A stretch of DNA of 9,653 nucleotides from JAWLFY01 sp041685355 (GCA_041685355.1 JAWLFY010000178.1:1-9653), one strand, 5' to 3'. Counted from the first letter of the stretch, positions 1 to 6,489 are shown. A program made the numbers and translations. The notes: generated from the letters alone by a model not told the origin.

Positions 1-67
1 ACGGGTTGCTCCTCAGCAGAGCCCGCCTCCGCTTCACCTAGCATCGATCAGCATACTTCATTCAACA

Positions 68-141
68 TTCGGACATCGCAGCGATGCCTGAAAAAAAAAA
101 ACCTCGCCGACGCCAGCCCGCAAGCCACTAAAATCGCGGAA
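68..141 (-). repeat. Dispersed intergenic repeat, left copy
   Basis: This matches, in inverted orientation, the last 64 bases of the window (9590-9653). Two blocks are conserved. An outer 22-bp block (68-89) matches 9632-9653 at 21 of 22 positions, and an inner 18-bp block (124-141, GCCACTAAAATCGCGGAA) matches 9590-9607 perfectly. The middle (90-123) has diverged in sequence and length and holds A11. The outer block forms a hairpin, CATCG (74-78), loop CAG, CGATG (82-86). Read on the minus strand, the element follows hisC in the same sense as the right copy follows thiC. It may extend beyond position 68, because the right copy is cut by the window edge. Confidence 0.75.
91..123 (-). terminator. 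Possible hisC-unit terminator inside the repeat
   Basis: On the minus strand, about 105 nt after the hisC stop, a short stem (CTTGC at 123-119 with GCGAG at 107-103, one G-U pair, 11-nt loop) is followed by one G and then 11 consecutive T (101-91). The T tract is strong but the stem is weak. Part of the tract could simply be repeat-internal homopolymer, and the other copy of the repeat has only T4 here. Confidence 0.3.
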
Positions 142-227
142 GAGCCTGGTTTCTCGACCCCTTTGGTTTCTCTGCAAATCCGAGGAAGCGGGGGGTTGGT
201 TTGGACGGGGACTTCTGCGGAACGGGT

Positions 228-1334
228 TTAGGCGGGGGCTAGGAATTGGCGGAGGACGTGGAGGCAGGCGTCGATTTGTTCGTCGGTGCCGACGGAGATC
301 CGGAGGCCGTCGCCCCAGTCGGGATAGTTCATGTAGCGGACGAGGATTTGGTGGGCTTTGAGGTGCGCGTCGATCGCTTGGTGGTCGGCTTGGGGGTGTT
401 GGCACCAGACGAAATTGGCTTGGGAGGGGGTGACATGAAAGCCGAGCGACGCGAGTTCTTGTTCGAGGCGTCCGCGGGTGGCGTTGAGGTTGGCGACGGT
501 TTCGCGTAGCCAATCTTGGCAGCCGATCGCGGCGGTGGCGGCGGCGATCGAGAGGGCATCGCAGTTGTAGCTGTCTTTGATCTTGGCGAGTTCGGCGATC
601 ACGTGGGGTTGGGCGACGAGGAACCCGAAGCGGACGCCGGCGAGGCCGTACGACTTGCTCAGGGTTCGGGTGACGAAGACGCGTTCGTTTTGCCGGACCA
701 GATCGAGGCAATTCGTCTCGGCGAAGTCGCCGTAGGCCTCGTCGACGACGAGCGGGCAGGTCAGGGATTCGGCGACGCGGGCGACGTCGGCGGGCGGGAT
801 CAGGGTGCCGCTGGGGCTGTTCGGGTTCGGGAGCAAGACGAGTCGGACGTCGGCTTCGTCACGGCCGGATGGGTCGTTTTGGCCGAAGGCGGCGGGGAGT
901 TTCCAGTCGTCGGTGAAGGGGACCTGTTCCCAGCTGGCGCCTTGGATGTCGGCGAGGGTGCGATAGAGGATGTAGCTGGGGTAGGGGAGTCGTAGCCGTT
1001 GGCCTTCGCCGACGAAGCCGCGGACGAGGAGGGTGAGGATCTCGTCGCTGCCGTTGCCCGCGAGGATCCATTCGGGTCCGGGGAGACCGAGGGCGTCGGC
1101 GGCGGCGCGGCGGAAGGAGGTCGCCATCGGGTCGGGGTAGCGGTTGAGCGGGCCGGCGGCGGCGGCGCGGATCGCGTCGACGACGGCCGGCGGCGGGGGG
1201 AGCGGGTTTTCGTTGGTGTTGAGTTTGATGAACTTCCCCGGCGGCGGCTGTTCGCCGGGCGTGTACGGTTTCATCCGGGCGAGGGCAGGGCGGAACAGGG
1301 TCGATTTGGGCATGGGAGGCGGTTCGGAGTTCAT
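228..1334 (-). CDS. hisC: Histidinol-phosphate aminotransferase
   Basis: This PLP enzyme interconverts imidazole-acetol phosphate plus glutamate with L-histidinol phosphate plus 2-oxoglutarate in cytosolic histidine synthesis. The 368-residue product has the normal length of the class II HisC family. Visible landmarks are LNTNENP (38-44), the NPNSPSG loop (170-176), VVDEAY (196-201, with the PLP-ring Asp198 and Tyr201), TRTLSKSYGLAGVRFGF (222-238, with Schiff-base Lys227 and Arg235), and GLRISVGT (343-350, with the carboxylate-binding Arg345). The start ATG overlaps the stop of the upstream Uma2 gene (ATGA, 1331-1334), which suggests translational coupling. A second in-frame ATG at 1313 (residue 8) is possible, and neither has a clear Shine-Dalgarno. 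HisC-like enzymes can also act on aromatic substrates, but hisD in the same unit supports the histidine role. The stop is TAA at 228-230. Confidence 0.95.
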   Translation of the reverse strand: MNSEPPPMPKSTLFRPALARMKPYTPGEQPPPGKFIKLNTNENPLPPPPAVVDAIRAAAAGPLNRYPDPMATSFRRAAADALGLPGPEWILAGNGSDEILTLLVRGFVGEGQRLRLPYPSYILYRTLADIQGASWEQVPFTDDWKLPAAFGQNDPSGRDEADVRLVLLPNPNSPSGTLIPPADVARVAESLTCPLVVDEAYGDFAETNCLDLVRQNERVFVTRTLSKSYGLAGVRFGFLVAQPHVIAELAKIKDSYNCDALSIAAATAAIGCQDWLRETVANLNATRGRLEQELASLGFHVTPSQANFVWCQHPQADHQAIDAHLKAHQILVRYMNYPDWGDGLRISVGTDEQIDACLHVLRQFLAPA

Positions 1335-1930
1335 CGTTGGGGCAGTTCGACTCGGCGATAGATGTCAGAGATCCGCAGGGTGCAGTCGATCGATCGGAGT
1401 TCGACTTCGTCGTTCGGGCCGTGATGGAAGACCGAGTCCCAATGTTCGCCTTCGCCACGGCGGGCGAGTTCGACGGTCATGCTGAACTGATCGACCAGCA
1501 GGTAGTCGGTGACCGACGGGACGGCACGGTAGTGGGATCGTTTCACGATTTCGTCGACGCCGCGGGTGCTGAGGCTGGAGACTTCGACGACGAGTTGGGG
1601 GTTCAGGATCGTGTCGAAGTGGTCGTCGAGCCGTTGGGGTTCGCCGCACAGCGCCATCACGTCGGGATAGTAGAACGCGTCGAACGCTTCGACACGGAGC
1701 CGCAGGTCATTGGCGTAGACGTCGCAGGGGCGGTCACGAAGTTGATCGTCGAGCCGGGAGACGAGGTTGGTGACGATGCGGTTGTGGGCGAAGCTGGCGC
1801 CGGCTTGTGCGTAGACTCGGCCGTCGTAGTACTCGTGGCGTTTGGGTTGTTCGCGTTCCCAGCTCAGGTATTCCCGCGGCGACATCGGCGGCCCGGGAAG
1901 GAGGTTCGGAAAGCGGGGGGCGGAGGACAT
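1331..1930 (-). CDS. Uma2-family (DUF820) putative PD-(D/E)XK endonuclease
   Basis: The 199-residue protein has the Uma2/DUF820 (PF05685) layout. An N-terminal MSPREYLSWE helix (16-25) is followed by EYYDGRVYAQAGASFAHNRIV (33-53), YYPDVMAL (87-94, Asp90), LVVEVSSLSTRGVDEIVKRSHYR (113-135, Glu116, Lys130, Tyr134), and a VTDYLLVDQ strand (140-148). Asp90 and Glu116 match the family's predicted metal-binding acids, so the nuclease-like site looks intact. The family is greatly expanded in cyanobacteria and planctomycetes, and its biological function is unsettled. The gene lies between hisD (42-bp gap) and hisC (4-bp ATGA overlap), an odd place for it. It has the same C-rich codon use as its neighbours, so there is no compositional sign of recent arrival. 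The Met16 start is an alternative; no strong Shine-Dalgarno precedes either. Confidence 0.85.
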   Translation of the reverse strand: MSSAPRFPNLLPGPPMSPREYLSWEREQPKRHEYYDGRVYAQAGASFAHNRIVTNLVSRLDDQLRDRPCDVYANDLRLRVEAFDAFYYPDVMALCGEPQRLDDHFDTILNPQLVVEVSSLSTRGVDEIVKRSHYRAVPSVTDYLLVDQFSMTVELARRGEGEHWDSVFHHGPNDEVELRSIDCTLRISDIYRRVELPQR

Positions 1931-1972
1931 CGTCGGGATCCGGTGATCGGCGTTAGCGCGTGCGAGGGGTGC

Positions 1973-3355
1973 CTATCGCATTCGGATCGTGACGCTTCGG
2001 GCGTGGGCGGTGAGACCTTCTTTTTCGGCGATTCGGGTGACGTCTGCGGCGATTTCGGAGAGGGAGTGTTCGTCGAATTCGGTGACGCTGCCTCCGCGTC
2101 GGAAGTCGTTGCTGGAGAGGCCGGCGGCCCAGGTGCAGGTGCCGCCGGTGGGGAGGACGTGGCTGGGGCCGGCGGCGTAGTCACCGAGGGCGACGGGGGT
2201 GTGGTGGCCGAGGAACGCGGCGCCGCTGTTTCGGATCTTGGCGATCAGGGCGTGCGGGTCGTCGGTTTGGATGTGGAGGTGTTCGGGGGCGAACAGGTCG
2301 GTGAGCTGGCACGCTTGGTCGGCATCCCGGACGCGGATCAGCGCCCCGAACGCTTCGAGCGATTCGATCGTCAGATCGCAGCGATCGAGGGCGGCGAGTT
2401 GTCGGACGAGTTCGTCGTGGACGTGGGCGATGAGGGGTTCGTGCCAGGTGATCAGGACGGCGGAGCCGGGGGAGTGTTCGGCTTGGGCGAGGAGGTCGGC
2501 GGCGACGTAGTCGGGTCGGGCGGAGTGGTCGGCGATCACGATCACTTCGCTGGGGCCGGCGAACGAATCGATGTCGACGGTGCCGTAGGCTTGCTTCTTG
2601 GCGAGGGCGACGAACAGGTTTCCGGGGCCGACGATTTTGTCGACGGCGGGGACACGGTCGCAGCCGTAGGCGAGGGCGGCGACGGCTTGGGCGCCGCCCA
2701 TCCGGTAGACCTCGTGGACGCCCAGTTCGTGACAAGTCGCGAGCAGGTCGTCGTTGTAGGAGCCGAACGGGGTGGGTGGGGCGACGACGGCGATTTCTTC
2801 GACCCCCGCGACTTGGGCGGGGACGACGGTCATCAGCAGCGAGGACGGATAGGCCGCGGCGCCGCCGGGGATGCAGACGCCGACGCGGCGGAGGGGGACG
2901 TAACGCTGGGTGAGCCGGACGCCGGGACGGGGATCGATCGTGACGTCGGGGTGGAGGATCGCGGATTGGAAAGTCGCGACGTGATCGCGGACGCGGCGGA
3001 CGGAATCGAGGAAGGCAGGGTCGGCGCGGCGATGGGCGTCGTGGAGCGCGTCGGCCGGGACCCGCAACGCGTCGGGTGAGAGGTCGACCTTGTCGAGCGC
3101 CGCGGTGTATCGGAGGACGGCTTCGGTGCCGCGGCTGCGGACGTCTTGGAGGATCCGGTCGACGACTTGGGCGGGCGTGAGGGGCTCGCCGAAGACTTCG
3201 GCGGTGAGTGCCCGGCCGCGGGGGCTGACGACGTCACCGCGAGGGCTCAGCTTTTCGCGGAGCCGATCGAGGATTTCGGCCGAGCCGTCACGGGCGTCAA
3301 CGCGGCGGAGGTTGAGCGACGGGGCGCCGGCGGGGGAGGGTTCGATCACGTTCAT
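1973..3355 (-). CDS. hisD: Histidinol dehydrogenase
   Basis: This enzyme catalyses the final two NAD-dependent oxidations of L-histidinol to L-histidine in the cytosol and is zinc dependent. The product has 460 residues, about 25 more than E. coli HisD, the excess being mostly N-terminal. The diagnostic stretches are PGGAAAYPSSLLMTVVPAQVAGV (163-185), VDKIVGPGN (238-246), and DSFAGPSEV (263-271). The site residues fall at Gln291, His294, Glu358-His359 (FAPEHLHI), Asp392 (ALGDYAAGPSHVLPT) and His451 (EGLTAHARSVTIR). The spacings (+3, +65, +33, +59) equal those recalled for the E. coli zinc and catalytic residues Gln259, His262, His327, Asp360 and His419. It is the first gene of the leftward unit. 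ATG at 3355 is the start that retains the N-terminal region, though no Shine-Dalgarno is visible. The stop is TAG at 1973-1975. Codons are strongly C-ending. Confidence 0.96.
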   Translation of the reverse strand: MNVIEPSPAGAPSLNLRRVDARDGSAEILDRLREKLSPRGDVVSPRGRALTAEVFGEPLTPAQVVDRILQDVRSRGTEAVLRYTAALDKVDLSPDALRVPADALHDAHRRADPAFLDSVRRVRDHVATFQSAILHPDVTIDPRPGVRLTQRYVPLRRVGVCIPGGAAAYPSSLLMTVVPAQVAGVEEIAVVAPPTPFGSYNDDLLATCHELGVHEVYRMGGAQAVAALAYGCDRVPAVDKIVGPGNLFVALAKKQAYGTVDIDSFAGPSEVIVIADHSARPDYVAADLLAQAEHSPGSAVLITWHEPLIAHVHDELVRQLAALDRCDLTIESLEAFGALIRVRDADQACQLTDLFAPEHLHIQTDDPHALIAKIRNSGAAFLGHHTPVALGDYAAGPSHVLPTGGTCTWAAGLSSNDFRRGGSVTEFDEHSLSEIAADVTRIAEKEGLTAHARSVTIRMR

Positions 3356-3384
3356 AGCGGGCTCGCGGTTGGGTGCGGTTCCCC

Positions 3385-3414
3385 ATGATAAGCGGCTAGA
3401 CTAGAAGTTGTTGA
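3385..3414 (-). promoter_or_regulatory. Candidate sigma-70-like promoter for hisD
   Basis: On the minus strand, TATCAT (3390-3385, 5 of 6 to TATAAT) lies 18 bp from TCAACA (3414-3409, 4 of 6 to TTGACA). The -10 hexamer lies 29 bp before the hisD ATG. This is a consensus match only, in a region of locally higher AT. Confidence 0.35.
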
Positions 3415-3454
3415 GCCGGGGCGGGTTCGCGGTTCGGCTCGACGTGCCGCTTGA

Positions 3455-3557
3455 CGAGCCGTGTGCCTGATCGAGCCGTGTCCGCGTTTGGGTCGCGTGG
3501 TGACCGCGTGGTGCTCGGCCGTCGATTTGCCCAGGAGCCGATGGGTTCGCCCAGGAG
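3455..3557. repeat. Series of short direct-repeat pairs in the ltaE leader
   Basis: Three consecutive pairs of perfect short direct repeats can be read: a 10-bp unit at 17-bp period (3455-3464, 3472-3481), a 9-bp unit at 11-bp period (3494-3502, 3505-3513) and a 9-bp unit at 20-bp period (3529-3537, 3549-3557). The last pair duplicates the AGGAG ribosome-binding core of ltaE. The units are unrelated to one another. Confidence 0.6.
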
Positions 3558-3567
3558 TTTGACGTGA
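3541..3567 (+). other. Possible 8-codon leader ORF overlapping the ltaE start
   Basis: ATG at 3541 opens a frame encoding MGSPRSLT, with a TGA stop at 3565-3567. The last base of the stop is the first base of the ltaE ATG (TGATG). An AGGAG (3533-3537) lies 3 bp before this ATG, which is short spacing. It could be a coupled leader peptide or a chance product of the AGGAG duplication, and nothing in the peptide is informative. Confidence 0.2.
3553..3557 (+). promoter_or_regulatory. Ribosome-binding site of ltaE
   Basis: AGGAG lies 9 bp before the ATG at 3567 and 6 bp before an in-frame GTG at 3564. Both spacings are workable, so the site alone does not decide the start. The ATG is preferred from residue numbering in the family. 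Confidence 0.65.
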
Positions 3568-4613
3568 TGATCGATCTTCGCAGTGATACCGTGACGCGGC
3601 CGACCGAGGCGATGCGACGGGCGATGGCGGGGGCGGAGGTCGGGGACGCGGTGATCGACGTCGACCCGACGGTGGAGCGGCTTGAGCAGGAGACGGCGGA
3701 GATTTTGGGGAAGGAAGCCGCGCTGTTCATGCCGAGCGGTTCGATGACGAACCAGGTCGCGATCCGGGTACATTGCGATCGGGGGACCGAGTTTTTGTGC
3801 GAGGCGGATTGCCACGTTTACCACTACGAGCAGGCCGCGTTCGCTCAGTTGTCGGGATTGGTCGCTCGGACCGTGGCGGGTGACCGGGGGGCGCTTCGCG
3901 TCGACCAGCTTCGGGAGCTGATCCGTCCGGAGACCGATCACATGGTGCGGACGCGACTGGTCTGTTTGGAGAACACGCACAACCGCTGGGGCGGGCGAAT
4001 CCAGCCTCAGGAGGAGGTCGAGCGGGTGTGCTCGTGGGCGCACGAGCACGGTTTGCGATGTCATTTGGACGGGGCCCGGCTTTGGAACGCGTCGGCGGCG
4101 GGTGGCGTTTCGGAACGGGAGCTGTCCGAGCCGTTCGACACGGTGAGTGTCTGTTACAGCAAGGGTCTTGGGGCACCGGTCGGTTCGGCGTTGGCGGGGC
4201 CGGCCGAATTCATCCGCGAGGCTCGACGTGCGCGGAAGCTTTTCGGGGGGGGGATGCGGCAGGCGGGAATCATCGCGGCCGGGGCGTTGCACGCGGTCCG
4301 TCATCATCGGGATCGGTTGACGGAGGACCATCTCGCGGCGCGGCGGTTAGGGGAGGCGATCGCGGATTGTCCTCCGCTTTCGATTCGCGGGGGGCGGGTC
4401 GACACGAACATGGTGATTTTCGAGATCGATCCGTCGTGGGGGCCAGCGGCGTCGTTCCGCGAGGCGATGCACGCGCGGGGAATCATGTGCATGGCGGTGG
4501 GAGGGCAAGCGGTCCGGTTGGTCACGCACTTGGACGTCACCTCGGAACAGATCGAAACGGCTCGCGGGGCGATCCGTGAGATCGCTGCGGTGACCGCGCC
4601 GGCGGGAGGATGA
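3567..4613 (+). CDS. ltaE: Low-specificity L-threonine aldolase
   Basis: This PLP enzyme cleaves L-threonine or L-allo-threonine to glycine and acetaldehyde in the cytosol, supplying or removing glycine. It has 348 residues from the ATG at 3567, typical for the family. Landmarks, numbered from that ATG, are the N-terminal IDLRSDTVTRPTEAMRRAM, PSGSMTNQVA (57-66), His83 in CHVYHYE (ring stacking), ENTHNRWGG, HLDGARLWNA (Asp168 and Arg171), SVCYSKGLGAPVGS with Schiff-base Lys199, and FGGGMRQAG. His83, Arg171 and Lys199 coincide with the numbering I recall for the Thermotoga maritima enzyme. The in-frame GTG at 3564 would add one residue. It is the first gene of the rightward unit, and its stop overlaps the next start (ATGA, 4610-4613). 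A run of nine G (4245-4253) encodes the Gly-Gly-Gly before Met-Arg and is a possible slippage site. A phenylserine or other beta-hydroxy-amino-acid aldolase is possible, since the family is broad. Confidence 0.93.
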   Translation: MIDLRSDTVTRPTEAMRRAMAGAEVGDAVIDVDPTVERLEQETAEILGKEAALFMPSGSMTNQVAIRVHCDRGTEFLCEADCHVYHYEQAAFAQLSGLVARTVAGDRGALRVDQLRELIRPETDHMVRTRLVCLENTHNRWGGRIQPQEEVERVCSWAHEHGLRCHLDGARLWNASAAGGVSERELSEPFDTVSVCYSKGLGAPVGSALAGPAEFIREARRARKLFGGGMRQAGIIAAGALHAVRHHRDRLTEDHLAARRLGEAIADCPPLSIRGGRVDTNMVIFEIDPSWGPAASFREAMHARGIMCMAVGGQAVRLVTHLDVTSEQIETARGAIREIAAVTAPAGG

Positions 4614-6367
4614 TCGGGCGCGGGGTCCTTTTCGACGCGGGCTTCGGCGGTGGAAGTTGGCACGAGCGAGCGATCTTGGCGGTCGCGACGTTGACGGTGT
4701 TCGCGGTCGGCGTGGCACTTCGGGTACCGGGGTGCGAGGAGAGTTTCTGGGTCGACGAGTTGCACACCGCGTGGGCCGTGTGGGACGGGCCGGCGGAGGT
4801 CGCGGGTCGTGCCAGCTTGGGGAACCAGACGCCGTTTTATTTCTGGGGCGTGTGGGTTTGGAAGTCGCTGTTTGGCGGCGGCGAGGTCGCGTTGCGGATG
4901 TCGAGCGTGTTGGCGGTGTCGCTCGCGGCGGCCTGGTTGTGCTTCGGGATCGGGGTCGTTTTCCGCCGTGTCGGTTCGGGTTTCGCGGCCGGGATGGTGT
5001 TGGCGGTGGAGCGGAATGCGATTTTTTTTGGGACCGAGTTGCGGCCGTACGCGTGGGTGTTGCTCGCGGCCGCGGTGGCGGCGGTGGCGTTCGCGGCTGC
5101 CATCACGCGAGAGTCGCGTGGGGTGGCGGAGGGCACGGGGGGCGAACCGGAAGGGACGCGGTCGGCCGGGCGTCATTCGACTGGGGGGCGTCCCGTTGGG
5201 CGTCGTGCGTCTGGGGGTCGTTCTGGGGGGCGTCGGGTGCCACGGGTCGGATTGTTGGCTGCGTTGGTTGCGGCGGGGTTGCTGCAACCGACGTCGCTTG
5301 GGGTGCTCGGGTTGCCGCCGCTGTTGTTGTCGCTTCGGCGGCGGTTTGTGTTGCCGTTGTTGGCGACGATGGCGTTGGTCGCGGCGATCTTGTGGCCGAT
5401 GACGCTCGGCGAGGTATGGCGACGGCGGGAGCAGTGGTCGGGGTTCGCGTCGGCCGGATCGATTCTGGACGCGTGGCAGATTTGGGATTGGATCCCGTTG
5501 GTCGTGGCGCCGGCGGCTGTGTGGATGGTGTCTTGCTTATCGGCGTGGCGGTTGGTGGGGTTTCGCTTTTGGGTTTGGGGCGTGATCGTGGTGGGGAGCA
5601 CGCTCGCCTATTGGGGCGCGTCCTATTTTGGCGGGGTGCCGGTGTGGCATCGCCGATACGTCATCGCCGTGTTGCCGTTTTTTGCGGTGATTTCGGGGGA
5701 GGCGGTCGCGGCGGTGGGACGTGGTTTTCGGGGTTGTCGCGGGGGGCGGTACTTGGTGGCGGCGGCGGCGGTGGGGTTACCGACCGGGGTTGCCTGGTAT
5801 CAGGGGACGTTGGCGGACGTGTGGAGTCGGTCGCCGTTGGTCCGACGGGGGGAAGATTGGCGTGGGGCGGCGGCGTGGTTGAGGGCGCGGGTGGACGCGG
5901 GGGAACGAGTTTATTTGATGTCGGGGTTGATCGAAGCGCCACGGTATTTGGAGCGTGGCTGGCGGCCTCGGGTGGGGACCACGCGGGACGAGTTGGAGTA
6001 TTTGCGGTTCCCGCTACGCGGCCCTTACCGGCTTGGCGGATCGGAGACGTCTCATCCGGTGACGCCACATCCGGTGCGGGGCGACGCGACGTTCGCGACC
6101 GACTGGTTGGACCCGGCGGTTAGGGGGCCGGGTGAAGAGAGGGGTGATCGTGTTGGCGAGACGGTTGGGGGGGAGATTGGCGGGGATGAGACGGGTTCGG
6201 TCTATCTTGTCGCCCGGCTACCGGCGGGGCATTTGGGGAAGTGGTTCGACGCGGTCGCCGAGACGATCGACCCTCGTCTGGCGTTGGAGGAGATCGAGAT
6301 CCGGGGTTTTGGCGGCGTGTCGGTCGCACGGTTGCCGATCCGCGAGCGGGGTGACGATCGAGATTAG
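4610..6367 (+). CDS. GT-C-fold polytopic membrane glycosyltransferase-like protein
   Basis: The 585-residue protein resembles the ArnT/PMT (GT39/GT83-like) superfamily, which transfers sugars from polyprenyl-phosphate donors on the outer face of the inner membrane. After the first membrane segment (about 22-40) comes ESFWVDELHTAW (44-55), whose Asp49-Glu50 matches the family's catalytic acidic loop. NQTPFYFWGVWVWKSLFGGGEVALRMSSVLA (72-102) and RNAIFFGTELRPYAWVLL (135-152) follow the usual pattern. Further hydrophobic segments lie at about 92-116, 124-140, 147-165, 212-240, 246-263, 293-312, 318-338, 348-366 and 380-396, and the tail (about 400-585) is soluble. WHRRYVIAVLPFFAV (346-360) and EDWRGAAAWLRARV (415-428) recur in this group. 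Residues 166-211 are an Arg/Gly-rich loop coded by degenerate DNA repeats. The start overlaps the ltaE stop, and the nearest purine-rich site (GGAGG, 4605-4609) touches the ATG, so coupling by terminating ribosomes is likely. Substrate unknown. Confidence 0.78.
   Translation: MIGRGVLFDAGFGGGSWHERAILAVATLTVFAVGVALRVPGCEESFWVDELHTAWAVWDGPAEVAGRASLGNQTPFYFWGVWVWKSLFGGGEVALRMSSVLAVSLAAAWLCFGIGVVFRRVGSGFAAGMVLAVERNAIFFGTELRPYAWVLLAAAVAAVAFAAAITRESRGVAEGTGGEPEGTRSAGRHSTGGRPVGRRASGGRSGGRRVPRVGLLAALVAAGLLQPTSLGVLGLPPLLLSLRRRFVLPLLATMALVAAILWPMTLGEVWRRREQWSGFASAGSILDAWQIWDWIPLVVAPAAVWMVSCLSAWRLVGFRFWVWGVIVVGSTLAYWGASYFGGVPVWHRRYVIAVLPFFAVISGEAVAAVGRGFRGCRGGRYLVAAAAVGLPTGVAWYQGTLADVWSRSPLVRRGEDWRGAAAWLRARVDAGERVYLMSGLIEAPRYLERGWRPRVGTTRDELEYLRFPLRGPYRLGGSETSHPVTPHPVRGDATFATDWLDPAVRGPGEERGDRVGETVGGEIGGDETGSVYLVARLPAGHLGKWFDAVAETIDPRLALEEIEIRGFGGVSVARLPIRERGDDRD
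5165..5240 (+). repeat. Degenerate 12-15-bp tandem repeat in the membrane-protein loop
   Basis: Repeated blocks related to GGGCGTC and CTGGGGG recur every 12 to 15 bp and code for the stretch TGGRPVGRRASGGRSGGRR (191-209). The reading stays open in several frames, as expected of a young simple-sequence expansion. The segment falls exactly between two hydrophobic blocks, so it likely forms a charged loop outside the fold. Confidence 0.5.
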
Positions 6368-6451
6368 GCCGTTGTCGGGACCGGTTCGCCGCCGGTTTAC
6401 CATGGAATGCGTGCCGGCGGTCCGGTTGGCGTGTCAGGTGCCGGGACGGGC

Positions 6452-6489
6452 GGATTCGCGGATGTCTGGATTCGCGGATGTCTGGATTC
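6452..6489 (+). repeat. Perfect 16-bp tandem repeat at the cytochrome gene start
   Basis: The unit GGATTCGCGGATGTCT occurs at 6452-6467 and again at 6468-6483, followed by a partial third copy GGATTC (6484-6489), giving 2.4 perfect copies. Each full unit carries an ATG (6462 and 6478). Because 16 is not a multiple of three, the two ATGs lie in different frames. Only the second is in frame with the cytochrome; the first reads 13 codons to a stop ending at 6503. Confidence 0.9.

Larger units (their letters stand above)
1..227. other. Intergenic region downstream of hisC
   Basis: There is no convincing gene here; reading frames in this stretch are antisense or low-complexity. It contains one copy of a dispersed repeat (68-141), including an 11-A homopolymer (91-101). 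A 9-bp direct repeat TGGTTTCTC lies at 147-155 and 164-172, just hisC-proximal of the repeat. Positions 1-67 show nothing I can assign. Confidence 0.6.
3356..3566. other. Divergent intergenic region between hisD and ltaE
   Basis: This 211-bp region should hold the promoters of both units. The hisD-proximal part (about 3381-3413) is the most AT-rich. The ltaE-proximal part is G-rich and made of successive short direct-repeat pairs: CGAGCCGTGT at 3455-3464 and 3472-3481, CGCGTGGTG at 3494-3502 and 3505-3513, and GCCCAGGAG at 3529-3537 and 3549-3557. I see no riboswitch, T-box or histidine-rich leader peptide. Confidence 0.6.

Noticed and set aside
1337..3079. A 580-codon open frame on the plus strand antisense to the Uma2 gene and hisD
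   Set aside because: It is Gly/Val/Asp/Glu-rich with no recognisable motif, and lies wholly opposite genes with intact catalytic residues. It is a by-product of the G+C-rich, C-ending codons of the minus-strand genes.
3451..3456. TTGACG as a -35 element for ltaE
   Set aside because: No AT-rich -10 occurs 15 to 19 bp downstream, and the following sequence is G+C-rich repeats.
4657..6123. A 488-codon open frame in another plus-strand frame inside the membrane-protein gene
   Set aside because: It is Gly/Arg/Val-rich without hydrophobic segments or motifs. The overlapping frame has clear membrane segments and the FWVDE motif.
6372..6403. Possible promoter TTGTCG and TACCAT before the cytochrome gene
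   Set aside because: Each hexamer matches only 4 of 6 and the spacer is 20 bp, so it is not better than chance.
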